NCBI GenBank assembly: GCA_002294045.1
Contig: DBEP01000074.1
Location: forward strand, 19,052 to 83,051
Reading direction: 5' to 3'
Length of the DNA: 64,000 nt
From: Lachnoclostridium sp. UBA903
GTDB taxonomy: Bacteria; Bacillota; Clostridia; Lachnospirales; Lachnospiraceae
In this document: positions 34,947-43,708 of the stretch, piece after piece
Numbering within the stretch: the stretch's first letter is position 1
Layout of the letters: each line of letters starts with the position of its first letter
Translations under genes and position numbers: made by a program
The notes under the pieces: generated by a model
Seen by the model: the letters and a program-made list of their open reading frames with translations, nothing else
Database searches by the model: none
What the model was told of the DNA's origin: nothing

Positions 34947-37559
34947 ATGAGTGAAAAAAAACAACCTACACCACAAGAACATGTTGACTTACTTGTTAAG
35001 AATGCCCAGGTTGCTTTAAAAGAATTCATGAATTATGATCAGGCCACCATCGATAATATTGTTCATGAAATGGCCTTGGCCGGCCTTGCTAAACAGCAGG
35101 TATTGGCTAAATTGGCTGTTGAAGAAACGGGAAGGGGTATTTATGAAGACAAGATAACTAAGAATATATTTGCTACTGAATATATCTGGCATTCTATTAA
35201 ATACCAAAAAACTGTTGGTATCATTGAAGATAATGAAGAAGAAGATTTTATGATGGTTGCTGAACCAATCGGCATTGTAGCCGGCGTTACTCCTGTTACC
35301 AATCCCACATCCACAACCATGTTTAAAATCATCTCCTGTATTAAAACCCGCAATCCGATTATATTTGGTTTTCATCCCAGTGCTCAGCAGTGCTCAAAGG
35401 CTGCCGCACAGACATTATTAGATGCTGCTGTTAAAGCCGGCGCTCCTAAGCATTGTATCCAATGGATTGAATATCCTTCGGTGGAAGCCACCTCCGTTCT
35501 CATGAATCATTCCGGTGTAGCCTGCATCCTGGCAACCGGCGGTCCCGGTATGGTTAAGGCTGCCTATTCTTCCGGCAAGCCTGCACTTGGTGTCGGACCT
35601 GGCAATGTTCCCTGCTTTATAGAGAAGACTGCGGTTCTAAAAAGGGCCGTAAATGACCTGGTTTTATCAAAATCCTTTGACAACGGCATGATTTGCGCTT
35701 CTGAACAGGCTGCTATTATCGAAGCACCTGTATATAAGGAAGTAGTGGACTTAATGAAAAAAGCCGGTTGTTATTTTGCAACAAAAGAAGAAATTAAAAA
35801 ACTGGAACCCGTAGTTATTAACCTGGAGAAAAAAGCGGTAAATCCTCAAATTGTAGGTCAATCTCCTGTAAAAATCGCAAAATTAGCCGGATTTAAAATT
35901 CCAAATGATACAAAAATTTTATGCACGGAAATTGATGGCGTCGGTTTGGATTATCCGTTGTCCATTGAAAAGTTATCCCCTGTTTTAGCTGTTATTAAAG
36001 CCAAAGATGTGGAAGACGGCTTAGTTCTATGTGAAAAGATGCTGGCAAACGGCGGTATGGGACATTCTTCCGTACTTCATTCAACGGACTCAAAAGTCAT
36101 TGAAGAATTCTCCGGCCGCATGAAGACCGGCCGTATCATCGTTAATTCTCCTTCCACACATGGTGCTATTGGCGATTTATACAATACCAACGTACCTTCA
36201 TTAACTCTTGGATGCGGATCCTACGGCGGAAACTCCACCACACACAATGTATCAGCCGTTGATCTTGTTAACGTCAAGCGAGTAGCAAAGAGGAGAAATA
36301 ACATGCAATGGTTTAAAGTTCCAAGTAAAATATATTTTGAACCCGGATCAACTTCTTATTTAGCAAAAATGCCTGACATAAACAAGGCATTTATAGTAAC
36401 AGATCCGGCCATGACTCAGTTAGGATATGTAAATAAAGTTCTTTATCAGTTAAGAAAAAGAGATGATTATGTTCATTGCGAAATTTTTGACCAGGTAGAA
36501 CCGGATCCTTCCTTAGAAACCATAATGAAGGGTGTGGATTCCATGAATAAATTTAAACCCGATGTAATTATTGCATTAGGGGGCGGCTCTGCCATAGATG
36601 CCGCAAAAGGTATGTGGTTATTTTATGAAAACCCGGAAGCAGACTTTAAAAACATGTCTTTAAAGTTTCTGGATATCAGAAAAAGAACTTATAAGTTCCC
36701 TCAGCTTGGCAGAAAGGCTAAATTGGTAGCTATTCCAACTACTTCCGGCACTGGTTCTGAAGTTACCTCCTTTGCTGTAATCTCAGACAAAACAGAAAAC
36801 AAGAAATATCCTTTAGCAGATTATGAATTGACACCGGATGTAGCAATTATCGATCCTGATTTCGTAATGTCGGTTCCGAAAAAATCAACTGCATGGACCG
36901 GAATGGATGTTTTAACCCATTCAATTGAATCCTATATATCAATTTTAGCTTCCGATTATACGGATGCACTTGCATTTCATGCAATTGAAATGGTATTCCA
37001 ATACCTTAGAAAATCTTATGAGTTTGGAGAAAAGGATCCGGTTGCACGTGAAAAAATGCATAATGCCTCTACTATAGCCGGCATGGCTTTCACCAATGCC
37101 TTCCTTGGAATTAACCATTCCCTGGCTCATAAATTAGGCGGAGAATATCATATTCCTCACGGATGCGCCAATGCGATTCTTTTACCTCATGTGGTCCGCT
37201 ATAACGGTACGTCCTGCCCTACGAAATTCACTTCATGGCCAAAATATGAAAACTATGTTGTGGGAGACAAGATTTTTACCTTAATGAATAAACTCGGATT
37301 CAAACCGAAAAATAACGATGATGCGGTAGAAATTCTAGCTACTGAAATCGAAAAATTAAATGCCTTTTTAGAAATACCATCTACTTTAAAAGGATATGGT
37401 ATTGATGAGAAAGACTTTTTATCAAAGGTGGGAGCCCTTGCGGATTTAGCTTTTAGTGATCAGTGTACTACCGCCAACCCTCGCCTGCCATTGGTATCGG
37501 AGCTTGAGGAATTATACCTTCTGGCATATTACGGCAAAGATAATGTTCCTAAGAAATAA
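34947..37559 (+). CDS. adhE: Bifunctional aldehyde-alcohol dehydrogenase AdhE
   Basis: 870 residues. The N-terminal CoA-acylating aldehyde dehydrogenase domain (about 1-440) has the catalytic cysteine in FDNGMICASEQ and the ATGGPGMVKAAYSSGKP loop. The C-terminal iron-type alcohol dehydrogenase (about 455-865) has GGGSAIDAAKGMW, PTTSGTGSEVTSF and the iron ligands in DVLTHSIESY and NHSLAHKLGGEYHIPHG. It reduces acetyl-CoA to ethanol with two NADH, the redox outlet of fermentation; AdhE usually assembles into spirosomes. AGGAGG precedes the ATG. A Rex-like site lies upstream. Confidence 0.97.
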   Translation: MSEKKQPTPQEHVDLLVKNAQVALKEFMNYDQATIDNIVHEMALAGLAKQQVLAKLAVEETGRGIYEDKITKNIFATEYIWHSIKYQKTVGIIEDNEEEDFMMVAEPIGIVAGVTPVTNPTSTTMFKIISCIKTRNPIIFGFHPSAQQCSKAAAQTLLDAAVKAGAPKHCIQWIEYPSVEATSVLMNHSGVACILATGGPGMVKAAYSSGKPALGVGPGNVPCFIEKTAVLKRAVNDLVLSKSFDNGMICASEQAAIIEAPVYKEVVDLMKKAGCYFATKEEIKKLEPVVINLEKKAVNPQIVGQSPVKIAKLAGFKIPNDTKILCTEIDGVGLDYPLSIEKLSPVLAVIKAKDVEDGLVLCEKMLANGGMGHSSVLHSTDSKVIEEFSGRMKTGRIIVNSPSTHGAIGDLYNTNVPSLTLGCGSYGGNSTTHNVSAVDLVNVKRVAKRRNNMQWFKVPSKIYFEPGSTSYLAKMPDINKAFIVTDPAMTQLGYVNKVLYQLRKRDDYVHCEIFDQVEPDPSLETIMKGVDSMNKFKPDVIIALGGGSAIDAAKGMWLFYENPEADFKNMSLKFLDIRKRTYKFPQLGRKAKLVAIPTTSGTGSEVTSFAVISDKTENKKYPLADYELTPDVAIIDPDFVMSVPKKSTAWTGMDVLTHSIESYISILASDYTDALAFHAIEMVFQYLRKSYEFGEKDPVAREKMHNASTIAGMAFTNAFLGINHSLAHKLGGEYHIPHGCANAILLPHVVRYNGTSCPTKFTSWPKYENYVVGDKIFTLMNKLGFKPKNNDDAVEILATEIEKLNAFLEIPSTLKGYGIDEKDFLSKVGALADLAFSDQCTTANPRLPLVSELEELYLLAYYGKDNVPKK

Positions 37560-37628
37560 TATTTTAAATTGAAATTAATTTAAATTTGTTTAACCGGCAT
37601 CAGGAATTAAATTTATATCCGACATTAA

Positions 37629-37796
37629 TAATTAGTTGCAGTTCAGCCTTAGGGCTGAACTGCAACTAATTATATACAGAAAATTATGCAGAATGCATAA
37701 TTTCGCGCATGTAGGTCTCGGATTTTCTGTGATTTTCGCTTCGCTACACTCATAGAAAACACCTCGCGGTACCATGGGCTGAACTGTAACAATCAT
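37629..37796 (+). repeat. Palindromic repeat, family 2, full copy with 20-bp perfect hairpin (also adhE terminator candidate)
   Basis: TAATTAGTTGCAGTTCAGCC (37629-37648) and its exact complement (37653-37672) flank a TTAG loop. The right end near 37775-37796 repeats the same terminal sequence in inverted form (GGGCTGAACTGTAACAATCA). Segment 37720-37796 is shared, inverted, with 9893-9970. The left hairpin lies about 70 bases after adhE and could terminate it. Confidence 0.7.
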
Positions 37797-37812
37797 TATA
37801 CTTTGTTAATTA

Positions 37813-38020
37813 GGGGCTGTTGCAAAATAATAAATTTACCTGGCTTGGGTCCGGAATATAGTTTATATTTTAATTTATATATCTTGGATATTGTGCTAAG
37901 ACGTACAAGTAAGGCTACATTCTCTTTCTTTGAGCCATTCGTATGCTTTTCACAAATATCTGTAAAATATAAACTATAATTCTCTCCAAGTAAGATAAAT
38001 TATAAGTTTTGCAACAGCCC
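37813..38020 (+). repeat. MITE-like repeat, family 1, best full-length copy (208 bp)
   Basis: Terminal inverted repeats are GGGGCTGTTGCAAAA and TTTTGCAACAGCCC. The interior holds a second inverted pair (TATAGTTTATATTTT and AAATATAAACTATA) and no coding capacity. It shares sequence with copies at 947-1094, 14529-14632 and 48061-48139. No target-site duplication is obvious. Together with the family 2 copy it fills the 37560-38050 gap. Confidence 0.8.
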
Positions 38021-38050
38021 ATATATTTTAGGCTTATTCTTCCTTATTAT

Positions 38051-38563
38051 TTAGCCCATATAGTCTCCTGATTTCAGTGCTTCTTCCAATGCCAATCTTT
38101 CTTCTTCTGCCAATACAACAAAAGCTTCTCCTTTTAAGACTTCTTTAATGTAGGTATAGCAGCCTTCCCTGCTAGAATGCATGGAATTCATTATAAAGCC
38201 GTCATTCTTATCATTGAGCAAAGCCAGGGCAAAACTTAATTTACCCCCCATTTCCTTAAAAGCGTCATATTTTACTATACCTATTTTCTGATAGGTTAAT
38301 AACAGATTTTCACCGATTTTATCTAATTTAGCCTTTAATTTAATACTTTCTAGTTTTAATTCATCAACTTCTGCAAATCTTGTAATAAATTGGTTCTCTA
38401 AACTTTTTCCTTCCGCACCGCCCATAAATCTTCTATATCTTCTATTTACTTTTCTCAATTTTATCATTAATATAATAATAATAATAAATAATAATACTGA
38501 AAAACCCGCAACTCCAATTAATACATACCCCATGTCGATTCCCAAATATTCAAATAATTGCAT
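38051..38563 (-). CDS. DUF4446 family membrane-anchored protein
   Basis: 170 residues: one N-terminal membrane helix (about 12-35, VLIGVAGFSVLLFIIIIILMI), a coiled coil (about 60-90) and a C-terminal domain with GIVKYDAFKEMGGKLSFALALLND, the DUF4446 signature. The family often sits beside parB in clostridia; its role is unknown. Its ribosome site AAAGGAG overlaps the parB stop codon, so the two are translationally coupled. Confidence 0.85.
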   Translation of the reverse strand: MQLFEYLGIDMGYVLIGVAGFSVLLFIIIIILMIKLRKVNRRYRRFMGGAEGKSLENQFITRFAEVDELKLESIKLKAKLDKIGENLLLTYQKIGIVKYDAFKEMGGKLSFALALLNDKNDGFIMNSMHSSREGCYTYIKEVLKGEAFVVLAEEERLALEEALKSGDYMG

Positions 38564-38579
38564 ATGTACTTTTTCTCCT

Positions 38580-39479
38580 TTAATCTATCGATTCAAATAG
38601 TTCAATAATTCTTTCTAATTCTTCCGTAGAATAATACTCTATTTCTATTTTACCGTTGTTGTTAGCCTTTTTCTTGATACATACCTTGGCTCCTATTATT
38701 TTTTTCATCTTTTCTTCCAAATCCCGATAAATAAAAGAATCTTCTTTTGTTAAGGCAATTTCTTTCTTAGAATTTTCTTCTGCAGCTAAAAGATTTCTAA
38801 TTAATTTTTCTGTTTCTCTGACGCTTAGTTTCTCATCAAAGACCTTCATAGCAACCTGATACTGCTGTTCCGGCTCTTCAATCGCTAATAAGGTTCTTGC
38901 GTGTCCGCTTGAAATCATACCGTCAATAAGCATTTGCTGAACTTTTACATCTAATTTTAATAATCTCATGGAATTAGTAACGGCAACTCTGCTTTTTGAT
39001 ACTCTTTCCGCAACTTCGTCCTGTTTCAGATTAAATTCTTTAATTAAATTCTGAAAAGCAATAGCCTCTTCAATAGGATTTAGGTCTTCCCTCTGTAAAT
39101 TTTCAATTAAGGCTATTTCCATTATTTCCTGAGGAGAGTAGTCCTTTATAATTGCGGGTATTTTCTTTAACCCGGCCAGTTTTGCAGCTCTCCACCTTCT
39201 TTCGCCTGCAACAATTACATAATATTTATCTTTTTTTTGAAGGATTAAAGGTTGTATTATTCCATACTGCTTAATCGAATCTGCCAGTTCTTGTATGGCA
39301 TCTTCATCAAAGTTCTTTCTGGGTTGTCCTTTATTTGGTTCAATTTCATTTATATTGATTAATGTTTCACGTGAAACATTATCATCTTGCTTTTTTACCG
39401 CTGCTGGTTTAGTTCTATCAATCTTTTCTGGTATCATAGAATCTAAACCCTTACCTAATCCTCTTTTTGCTACTGCCAT
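38580..39479 (-). CDS. parB: Chromosome partitioning protein ParB (Spo0J)
   Basis: 299 residues. It starts RGLGKGLDSMIPE and contains the CTP-binding motif GERRWRAAKLAGL, the helix-turn-helix (DEVAERVSKSRVAVTNSMRLL) and a C-terminal dimer domain. ParB is a CTPase clamp that loads at parS and spreads, guiding origin segregation with ParA and SMC. A perfect parS lies inside the gene. The ATG at 39477-39479 has AAAGGAT upstream; 17 further upstream codons are discarded. It lies about 300 AT-rich bases after parA. Confidence 0.95.
   Translation of the reverse strand: MAVAKRGLGKGLDSMIPEKIDRTKPAAVKKQDDNVSRETLININEIEPNKGQPRKNFDEDAIQELADSIKQYGIIQPLILQKKDKYYVIVAGERRWRAAKLAGLKKIPAIIKDYSPQEIMEIALIENLQREDLNPIEEAIAFQNLIKEFNLKQDEVAERVSKSRVAVTNSMRLLKLDVKVQQMLIDGMISSGHARTLLAIEEPEQQYQVAMKVFDEKLSVRETEKLIRNLLAAEENSKKEIALTKEDSFIYRDLEEKMKKIIGAKVCIKKKANNNGKIEIEYYSTEELERIIELFESID
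39363..39378. promoter_or_regulatory. parS: parS centromere site 1 (inside parB)
   Basis: TGTTTCACGTGAAACA, the exact 16-base consensus, within the N-terminal coding part of parB, as in Bacillus subtilis. Confidence 0.95.
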
Positions 39480-39775
39480 AATACATAATCCTTTCGTTAT
39501 AAACCTTTGATTTTTTATTATCGTTATCAAAAGTAGGCACTAAGACTTAGTTCTCTTTGTCTTTAATCATTGTATACTTAGATTTTATCAGAACTTTTTA
39601 CATATAAGCAGGACTTCTTCTGCCTTCCAATTAATTTATTCATGCCCTGATATTTAATTATGCTATCAATGACTAATTTAATAACTGCACTTCTTATATT
39701 ACTGTTACAGAATCTTAAAAATTACCAATAATACTCCATTAGATTGTCTTTCCTAATCCAGCAAATTTTTAATAT

Positions 39776-40549
39776 TTATGGATTATATTCATCACGTTCT
39801 ATGACTTCATCTGCCAAATCACGATATCCTTCAGCCCCTGCTGATTTCGGATCATATAAACTAATAGGAAGACCGTGGCTAGGCGCTTCGGCAAGCCTGA
39901 CATTACGAGGAATAATCGATTTATAAATAGTCTGTTTTAAATTTGATTTTACATTCTCAACCACCTGTAAGGATAAATTTGTTCTGGCATCAAACATTGT
40001 AAAAACCACACCTTCAATTTCTAAATTAGGATTTAATCTCTGCTTCACCAAATTTATGGTATGTATTAATTGGGATAATCCTTCCAAAGCATAATATTCA
40101 CATTGAATAGGCACCAATACCGTATCTGCGGTAGTCATTGCATTAACTGTCAAAGTATTTAAAGAAGGCGGACAATCGATTATTAAATAATCATATTTAT
40201 CTTTTATCCTTTCTATCTCCTTTTTCAGAATAAACTCTTTTTCTTCGATGCCAATTAATTCAATTTCTGCACCGGCTAAATTAACATTTGAAGGTATCAA
40301 AGAAAGATTTTCAATGACATGATGTAATAAACATTCCTCTACTGTACATTCACCAATCATCAATTCATAAATCGTATTCTGTATATTGTTTTTATCTATT
40401 CCCAGCCCGCTGGATGTATTACCTTGTGGATCGATATCAATTGTTAAAACTTTTTTTCCTTTCTCTGCTAAGCAGGCAGATAAATTAATAGTAGTCGTTG
40501 TTTTGCCAACTCCACCTTTTTGGTTAGCCACAGCTATAATACGTCCCAT
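39776..40549 (-). CDS. parA: Chromosome partitioning ATPase ParA (Soj)
   Basis: 257 residues of the Walker-type ParA/MinD family: deviant P-loop KGGVGKTTTTINL, switch DIDPQGNTSSGLG and IDCPPSLNTLTVNA. It acts with ParB in origin segregation and, in Bacillus, regulates DnaA. The ATG at 40547-40549 follows AGGGGGAATAAA; the six codons before it are that ribosome site. The usual rsmG-parA-parB order is interrupted here by the two-component pair and a GNAT gene. Confidence 0.95.
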   Translation of the reverse strand: MGRIIAVANQKGGVGKTTTTINLSACLAEKGKKVLTIDIDPQGNTSSGLGIDKNNIQNTIYELMIGECTVEECLLHHVIENLSLIPSNVNLAGAEIELIGIEEKEFILKKEIERIKDKYDYLIIDCPPSLNTLTVNAMTTADTVLVPIQCEYYALEGLSQLIHTINLVKQRLNPNLEIEGVVFTMFDARTNLSLQVVENVKSNLKQTIYKSIIPRNVRLAEAPSHGLPISLYDPKSAGAEGYRDLADEVIERDEYNP

Positions 40550-40794
40550 TTTATTCCCCCTTTTCAAAATAAAATACTTGCAGTCAATGATTAATCACAA
40601 AGAACACATAGTCAATCTCGCCCGATTCCGGCCTGAGGTACTTTTATCTTAGTGTAATCTTATATTGACCATAATGCGTTTCCCGTCCAGAGGGCTTTTT
40701 ATATAATAAGTTATATTTTTTATGTTTATTATCATATAATATTCTGTTTGCAAACCCTTTTGTTTCAACGGAAATTTTATATAAATCTTAATTC

Positions 40795-40902
40795 TCCCTC
40801 TTTCTCTCATTATATCATGTACAAAAGCGGTTCATGGTCTTGTTGCTCCAGTCGGAAATACAAGTACGCTTGCAATTTCCTCTCTCCGTTTTCATTATAT
40901 CA
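40795..40902. repeat. Tandem palindromic repeat, family 3, second locus
   Basis: CTTGTTGCTCCAGTCG, then a hairpin GGAAAT.CAAG...GCTTG.ATTTCC, then CTCTCCGTTTTCATTATATCA. An additional unit end, CTCTCATTATATCA, lies just upstream. The order of blocks is the same as at 3590-3717. Confidence 0.65.
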
Positions 40903-40950
40903 CTATTTTGTATATATATCTATACTTTCCGACATTGTTTATTATAAAAA

Positions 40951-40966
40951 TGTTTCACGTGAAACA
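40951..40966. promoter_or_regulatory. parS: parS centromere site 2 (upstream of parA)
   Basis: A second exact TGTTTCACGTGAAACA, 1.6 kb from the first, about 400 bases upstream of parA. Confidence 0.95.
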
Positions 40967-41013
40967 TAATTAAGTAAAATGACATAATACAATTTCCCTT
41001 TATATCTAAAACA

Positions 41014-41049
41014 AAAAAGTACAGCTCATAAGAAAGAGTTGTACTTTTT
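41014..41049 (-). terminator. Terminator of the two-component operon
   Basis: AAAAAGTACAGCTC (41014-41027) pairs with GAGTTGTACTTTTT (41036-41049) with one G-T wobble. It lies about 50 bases after the response-regulator stop and has a T run on the minus strand. Confidence 0.8.
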
Positions 41050-41095
41050 ATTTCCATATATAATTATCCTACTTAAACTTTACTAACCTTACTTA

Positions 41096-41746
41096 CTATA
41101 GTAATTCTACAATATTATTTTTAATTGCATAAACTGCTGCTTGGGTACGATCTGAAACACTAATTTTCTTGAATATATTTGAAACATGATTTTTAACAGT
41201 CTTTTCGCTGATAGATAACTGATAGGCAATTTCTTTATTGAACAGCCCTTCCGTCAATAACTTAAGAACTTCCATCTCTCTTTTGGTAAGTAAATTATCC
41301 TCTGACAATGTATCTTTGCCTGAATTTTCTAGTTTTTCCTTTAATAAAGATACCAATTCACTTTGAATGTAACTCTCACCATTTTTTACCGAAAAAATAG
41401 CTTTTCTTAATACATTACTTTCTGAATCTTTTAATATATATCCATCTACACCAATATCCACAGCCTTCATTAAATACTCAATTTCATTATGAATTGTCAA
41501 AATTAAAATGCGGCTTCTGCAATTGTTTTCTTTTAGTTTCTGAAGAACTTGTAACCCATTCATTTTCGGCATATTAATATCGAGCAGAACAACATCCGGG
41601 TTTAATTGTTCGATTACATCAAGACACGTAATTCCGTCTCCTGCTTCTCCTACGACGGATATATCACCATCCAATTCCAGTAGCTGCTTTAGGCCTTCTC
41701 TTACCATACGGTGATCGTCTGCAATTACAATTTTAATAGGTTCCAT
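41096..41746 (-). CDS. NarL/DegU-type response regulator
   Basis: 216 residues: a receiver domain (about 1-120) with the acidic pair in IADDH, phospho-acceptor Asp in VVLLDINMPKMNG and the switch lysine in YILKDSE, then a LuxR-type helix-turn-helix (about 150-215; LTKREMEVLKLLTEGLFNKEIAYQLSISEKTVKNHVSNIFKK). The start overlaps the kinase stop as TAATG, so the pair is coupled. By family it resembles DegU; target genes are unknown. Confidence 0.92.
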   Translation of the reverse strand: MEPIKIVIADDHRMVREGLKQLLELDGDISVVGEAGDGITCLDVIEQLNPDVVLLDINMPKMNGLQVLQKLKENNCRSRILILTIHNEIEYLMKAVDIGVDGYILKDSESNVLRKAIFSVKNGESYIQSELVSLLKEKLENSGKDTLSEDNLLTKREMEVLKLLTEGLFNKEIAYQLSISEKTVKNHVSNIFKKISVSDRTQAAVYAIKNNIVELL

Positions 41747-42849
41747 TACTTATATGTCCTCCTTGCATGATTTAGTGGTACCTTTACTAAAATTTTTGTC
41801 CCATTGTTTTCATTTGATTCTATGTTAAAATCACCAGATAAAAGCAGTACTCTCTCTTTCATCATTGATAATCCATATCCTGAAAAAATATTGGCTGTTT
41901 TCTCCATATAAACATCCTTCTTTAATCCTATCCCATTATCATATATACTTAACAGAATAAAATCATTATCATATAACAGATCTATAATAATCTTATCAGC
42001 TTTCCCATGTTTAATTGCATTATTGGACGCTTCCTGCACAATCCGGAATAAGGTCAAATTAATTACAGGCAATATACTTTTTTCCTCATTTTGTACCTTT
42101 AAAATAATATCAATTTCATGATTCTTTTTAAAATCTCTGATATATCTTTCAATGGTAGCAATCAAACCCAAGTCATCCAGTGACATTGGCCTTAATCCAA
42201 ATATTATATTTCTCATATCGTTAATTGTTGACTTTATGGTATTGATCATAGTCTGCAGCTCCAGCTTTGCCCGGACAGGATCAATATCAATCAGTCTGGT
42301 ACACAATTCCGTCTTATGCATCATATTCGTTAAATTTTGTACGGTAGAATCATGTAAATCCCTGGCAATTCTTTTACGTTCATTTTCCTGTGTTTCGAGT
42401 ACATTAATACCCATTTCCAAGCTAATTTTATTCTCGGCATTAAAATTTGCTGTCTCATTAACCGTTCCCGATTCTTCAATACAATTGCTTTTCATGGTAT
42501 AAAAACAATTAATCAAATTATCCAGACTGTTCTTTCGGTTAATAAAAAAAAGAAAACTCTCTTCTTCTTTTTTCATTTTATTCTCTATATTTTGTTTTTC
42601 TGCTATTAAAAAATTAATCCGGTTATCTTTGTCGTTCTTTATAGATGGAGAAAACAAGTCAGCATTAAAATTATTATTATTAATACCATTTAAGCTGTTA
42701 TTAATTTTTTTTAATTCTTCTTCTAAATACTTGATATTAAGATTAATTTGATCAAGCTCTTTTTGGGTCTGCTCTTCATTTTCAGTTAAAAAACTCAGAG
42801 CATCACTCAATTGCTCCATAAACCCCATATTATCATCTTGGTGAATCAT
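41746..42849 (-). CDS. DegS-like cytoplasmic sensor histidine kinase
   Basis: 367 residues without a membrane segment. A long coiled coil (about 15-115) is followed by a HisKA_3 dimerisation helix with the phospho-histidine in RIARDLHDSTVQNLTNM and a HATPase domain (EASNNAIKHGK; DNGIGLKK; GYGLSMMKERV). This architecture is that of DegS, a soluble kinase with a coiled-coil sensor. Its partner overlaps downstream. The signal sensed cannot be inferred. The ATG at 42847-42849 has GGGAGAG at a somewhat long spacing. Confidence 0.9.
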   Translation of the reverse strand: MIHQDDNMGFMEQLSDALSFLTENEEQTQKELDQINLNIKYLEEELKKINNSLNGINNNNFNADLFSPSIKNDKDNRINFLIAEKQNIENKMKKEEESFLFFINRKNSLDNLINCFYTMKSNCIEESGTVNETANFNAENKISLEMGINVLETQENERKRIARDLHDSTVQNLTNMMHKTELCTRLIDIDPVRAKLELQTMINTIKSTINDMRNIIFGLRPMSLDDLGLIATIERYIRDFKKNHEIDIILKVQNEEKSILPVINLTLFRIVQEASNNAIKHGKADKIIIDLLYDNDFILLSIYDNGIGLKKDVYMEKTANIFSGYGLSMMKERVLLLSGDFNIESNENNGTKILVKVPLNHARRTYK

Positions 42850-42960
42850 AATTAATGTAACTCTCCCTATTTTTTAACTATATAATATAACATAATTTGC
42901 TTTTTTTAAAGCCTAAAATGAAAAATAAAAAAATATTTTTCTTAAATTTTTCTAAAATAG

Positions 42961-43422
42961 TTATTTTTTGTCACATTTCTGACATATAGTTACAGTATTA
43001 ATTTTCATAGCAATATGGTCAATCCCTGCTTCTTTGAAAACTTTCCCATATGAATGAAATCCTATTTTTTCATAAAATGGAACCGCTTTGACCTGGGCAT
43101 TAATAAACACTTCCTCTGCTCCGGTTAAAAATGCTTTATTTACAAGAAGACGGACTACAAAATCACCATAATATTTTCCTCTTTTTTCCTTTAAAACCGC
43201 TATTCTACCAATTCGGTAATCTTTACCATCATAATATACCCTTCCGGTAGCAACCGGTTTTTTTTCTTTATTATCATATACCAAAACATGGGTGGCCAGA
43301 CTATCATATTCATCAAATTCTTCTGCCGCTGATACCCCCTGTTCATCTATAAAAACCTGCTTTCTAATATCATAAACAGCAGTCAGATCATCACCGGAGT
43401 TTAAATATTTACCTTGTACCAT
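42961..43422 (-). CDS. GNAT family N-acetyltransferase (YjcF-like)
   Basis: 153 residues with the GNAT fold: IRKQVFIDEQGVSAAEEFDEYD near the start, the acetyl-CoA loop region IGRIAVLKEKRGKYYGDFVVRLL and the end FINAQVKAVPFYEKIGFHSYG. It resembles the YjcF/ElaA group of small acetyltransferases with unknown substrate. The ATG at 43420-43422 has GGGGTG upstream; an ATG 15 codons earlier lacks a ribosome site. It sits between the kinase and rsmG on the same strand. Confidence 0.85.
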   Translation of the reverse strand: MVQGKYLNSGDDLTAVYDIRKQVFIDEQGVSAAEEFDEYDSLATHVLVYDNKEKKPVATGRVYYDGKDYRIGRIAVLKEKRGKYYGDFVVRLLVNKAFLTGAEEVFINAQVKAVPFYEKIGFHSYGKVFKEAGIDHIAMKINTVTICQKCDKK

Positions 43423-43708
43423 TATTTTCACCCCATTTCTATTTTTTATTATAATTAATTTTAACACAAACTACGGAAATAGTTAACAATTATTTTGTCA
43501 TATTATAGCATAATATAAGTTTTTTTAATTTATTAGTAATTATTTTGTCGTGTTTCTATCGATAAGCCTATCATGTCTGCCCTTTTTTCTTTTGTATATT
43601 TAGATGGATATACCTTTAGCATTTTATTATTCTTCAAAAAAGCTGACAGGTCTGATAGTAAGAAGCATTCCATTCAAAGGATTTTTCTGTTTTATTGATT
43701 AATAAATG

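Larger units (their letters stand above)
40550..41095. other. Long intergenic region upstream of parA
   Basis: About 545 bases without a gene. It holds a family 3 repeat (40795-40902), a parS site (40951-40966) and a terminator (41014-41049), each listed separately. I see no protein frame with a ribosome site. The parA promoter should lie in 40560-40790. Confidence 0.6.

Noticed and set aside
40600..40710. Third copy of repeat family 4 (GTCCAGAGGGCTTTTTATATAATA)
   Set aside because: Only a short T-rich core resembles copy A; the block order is not kept.
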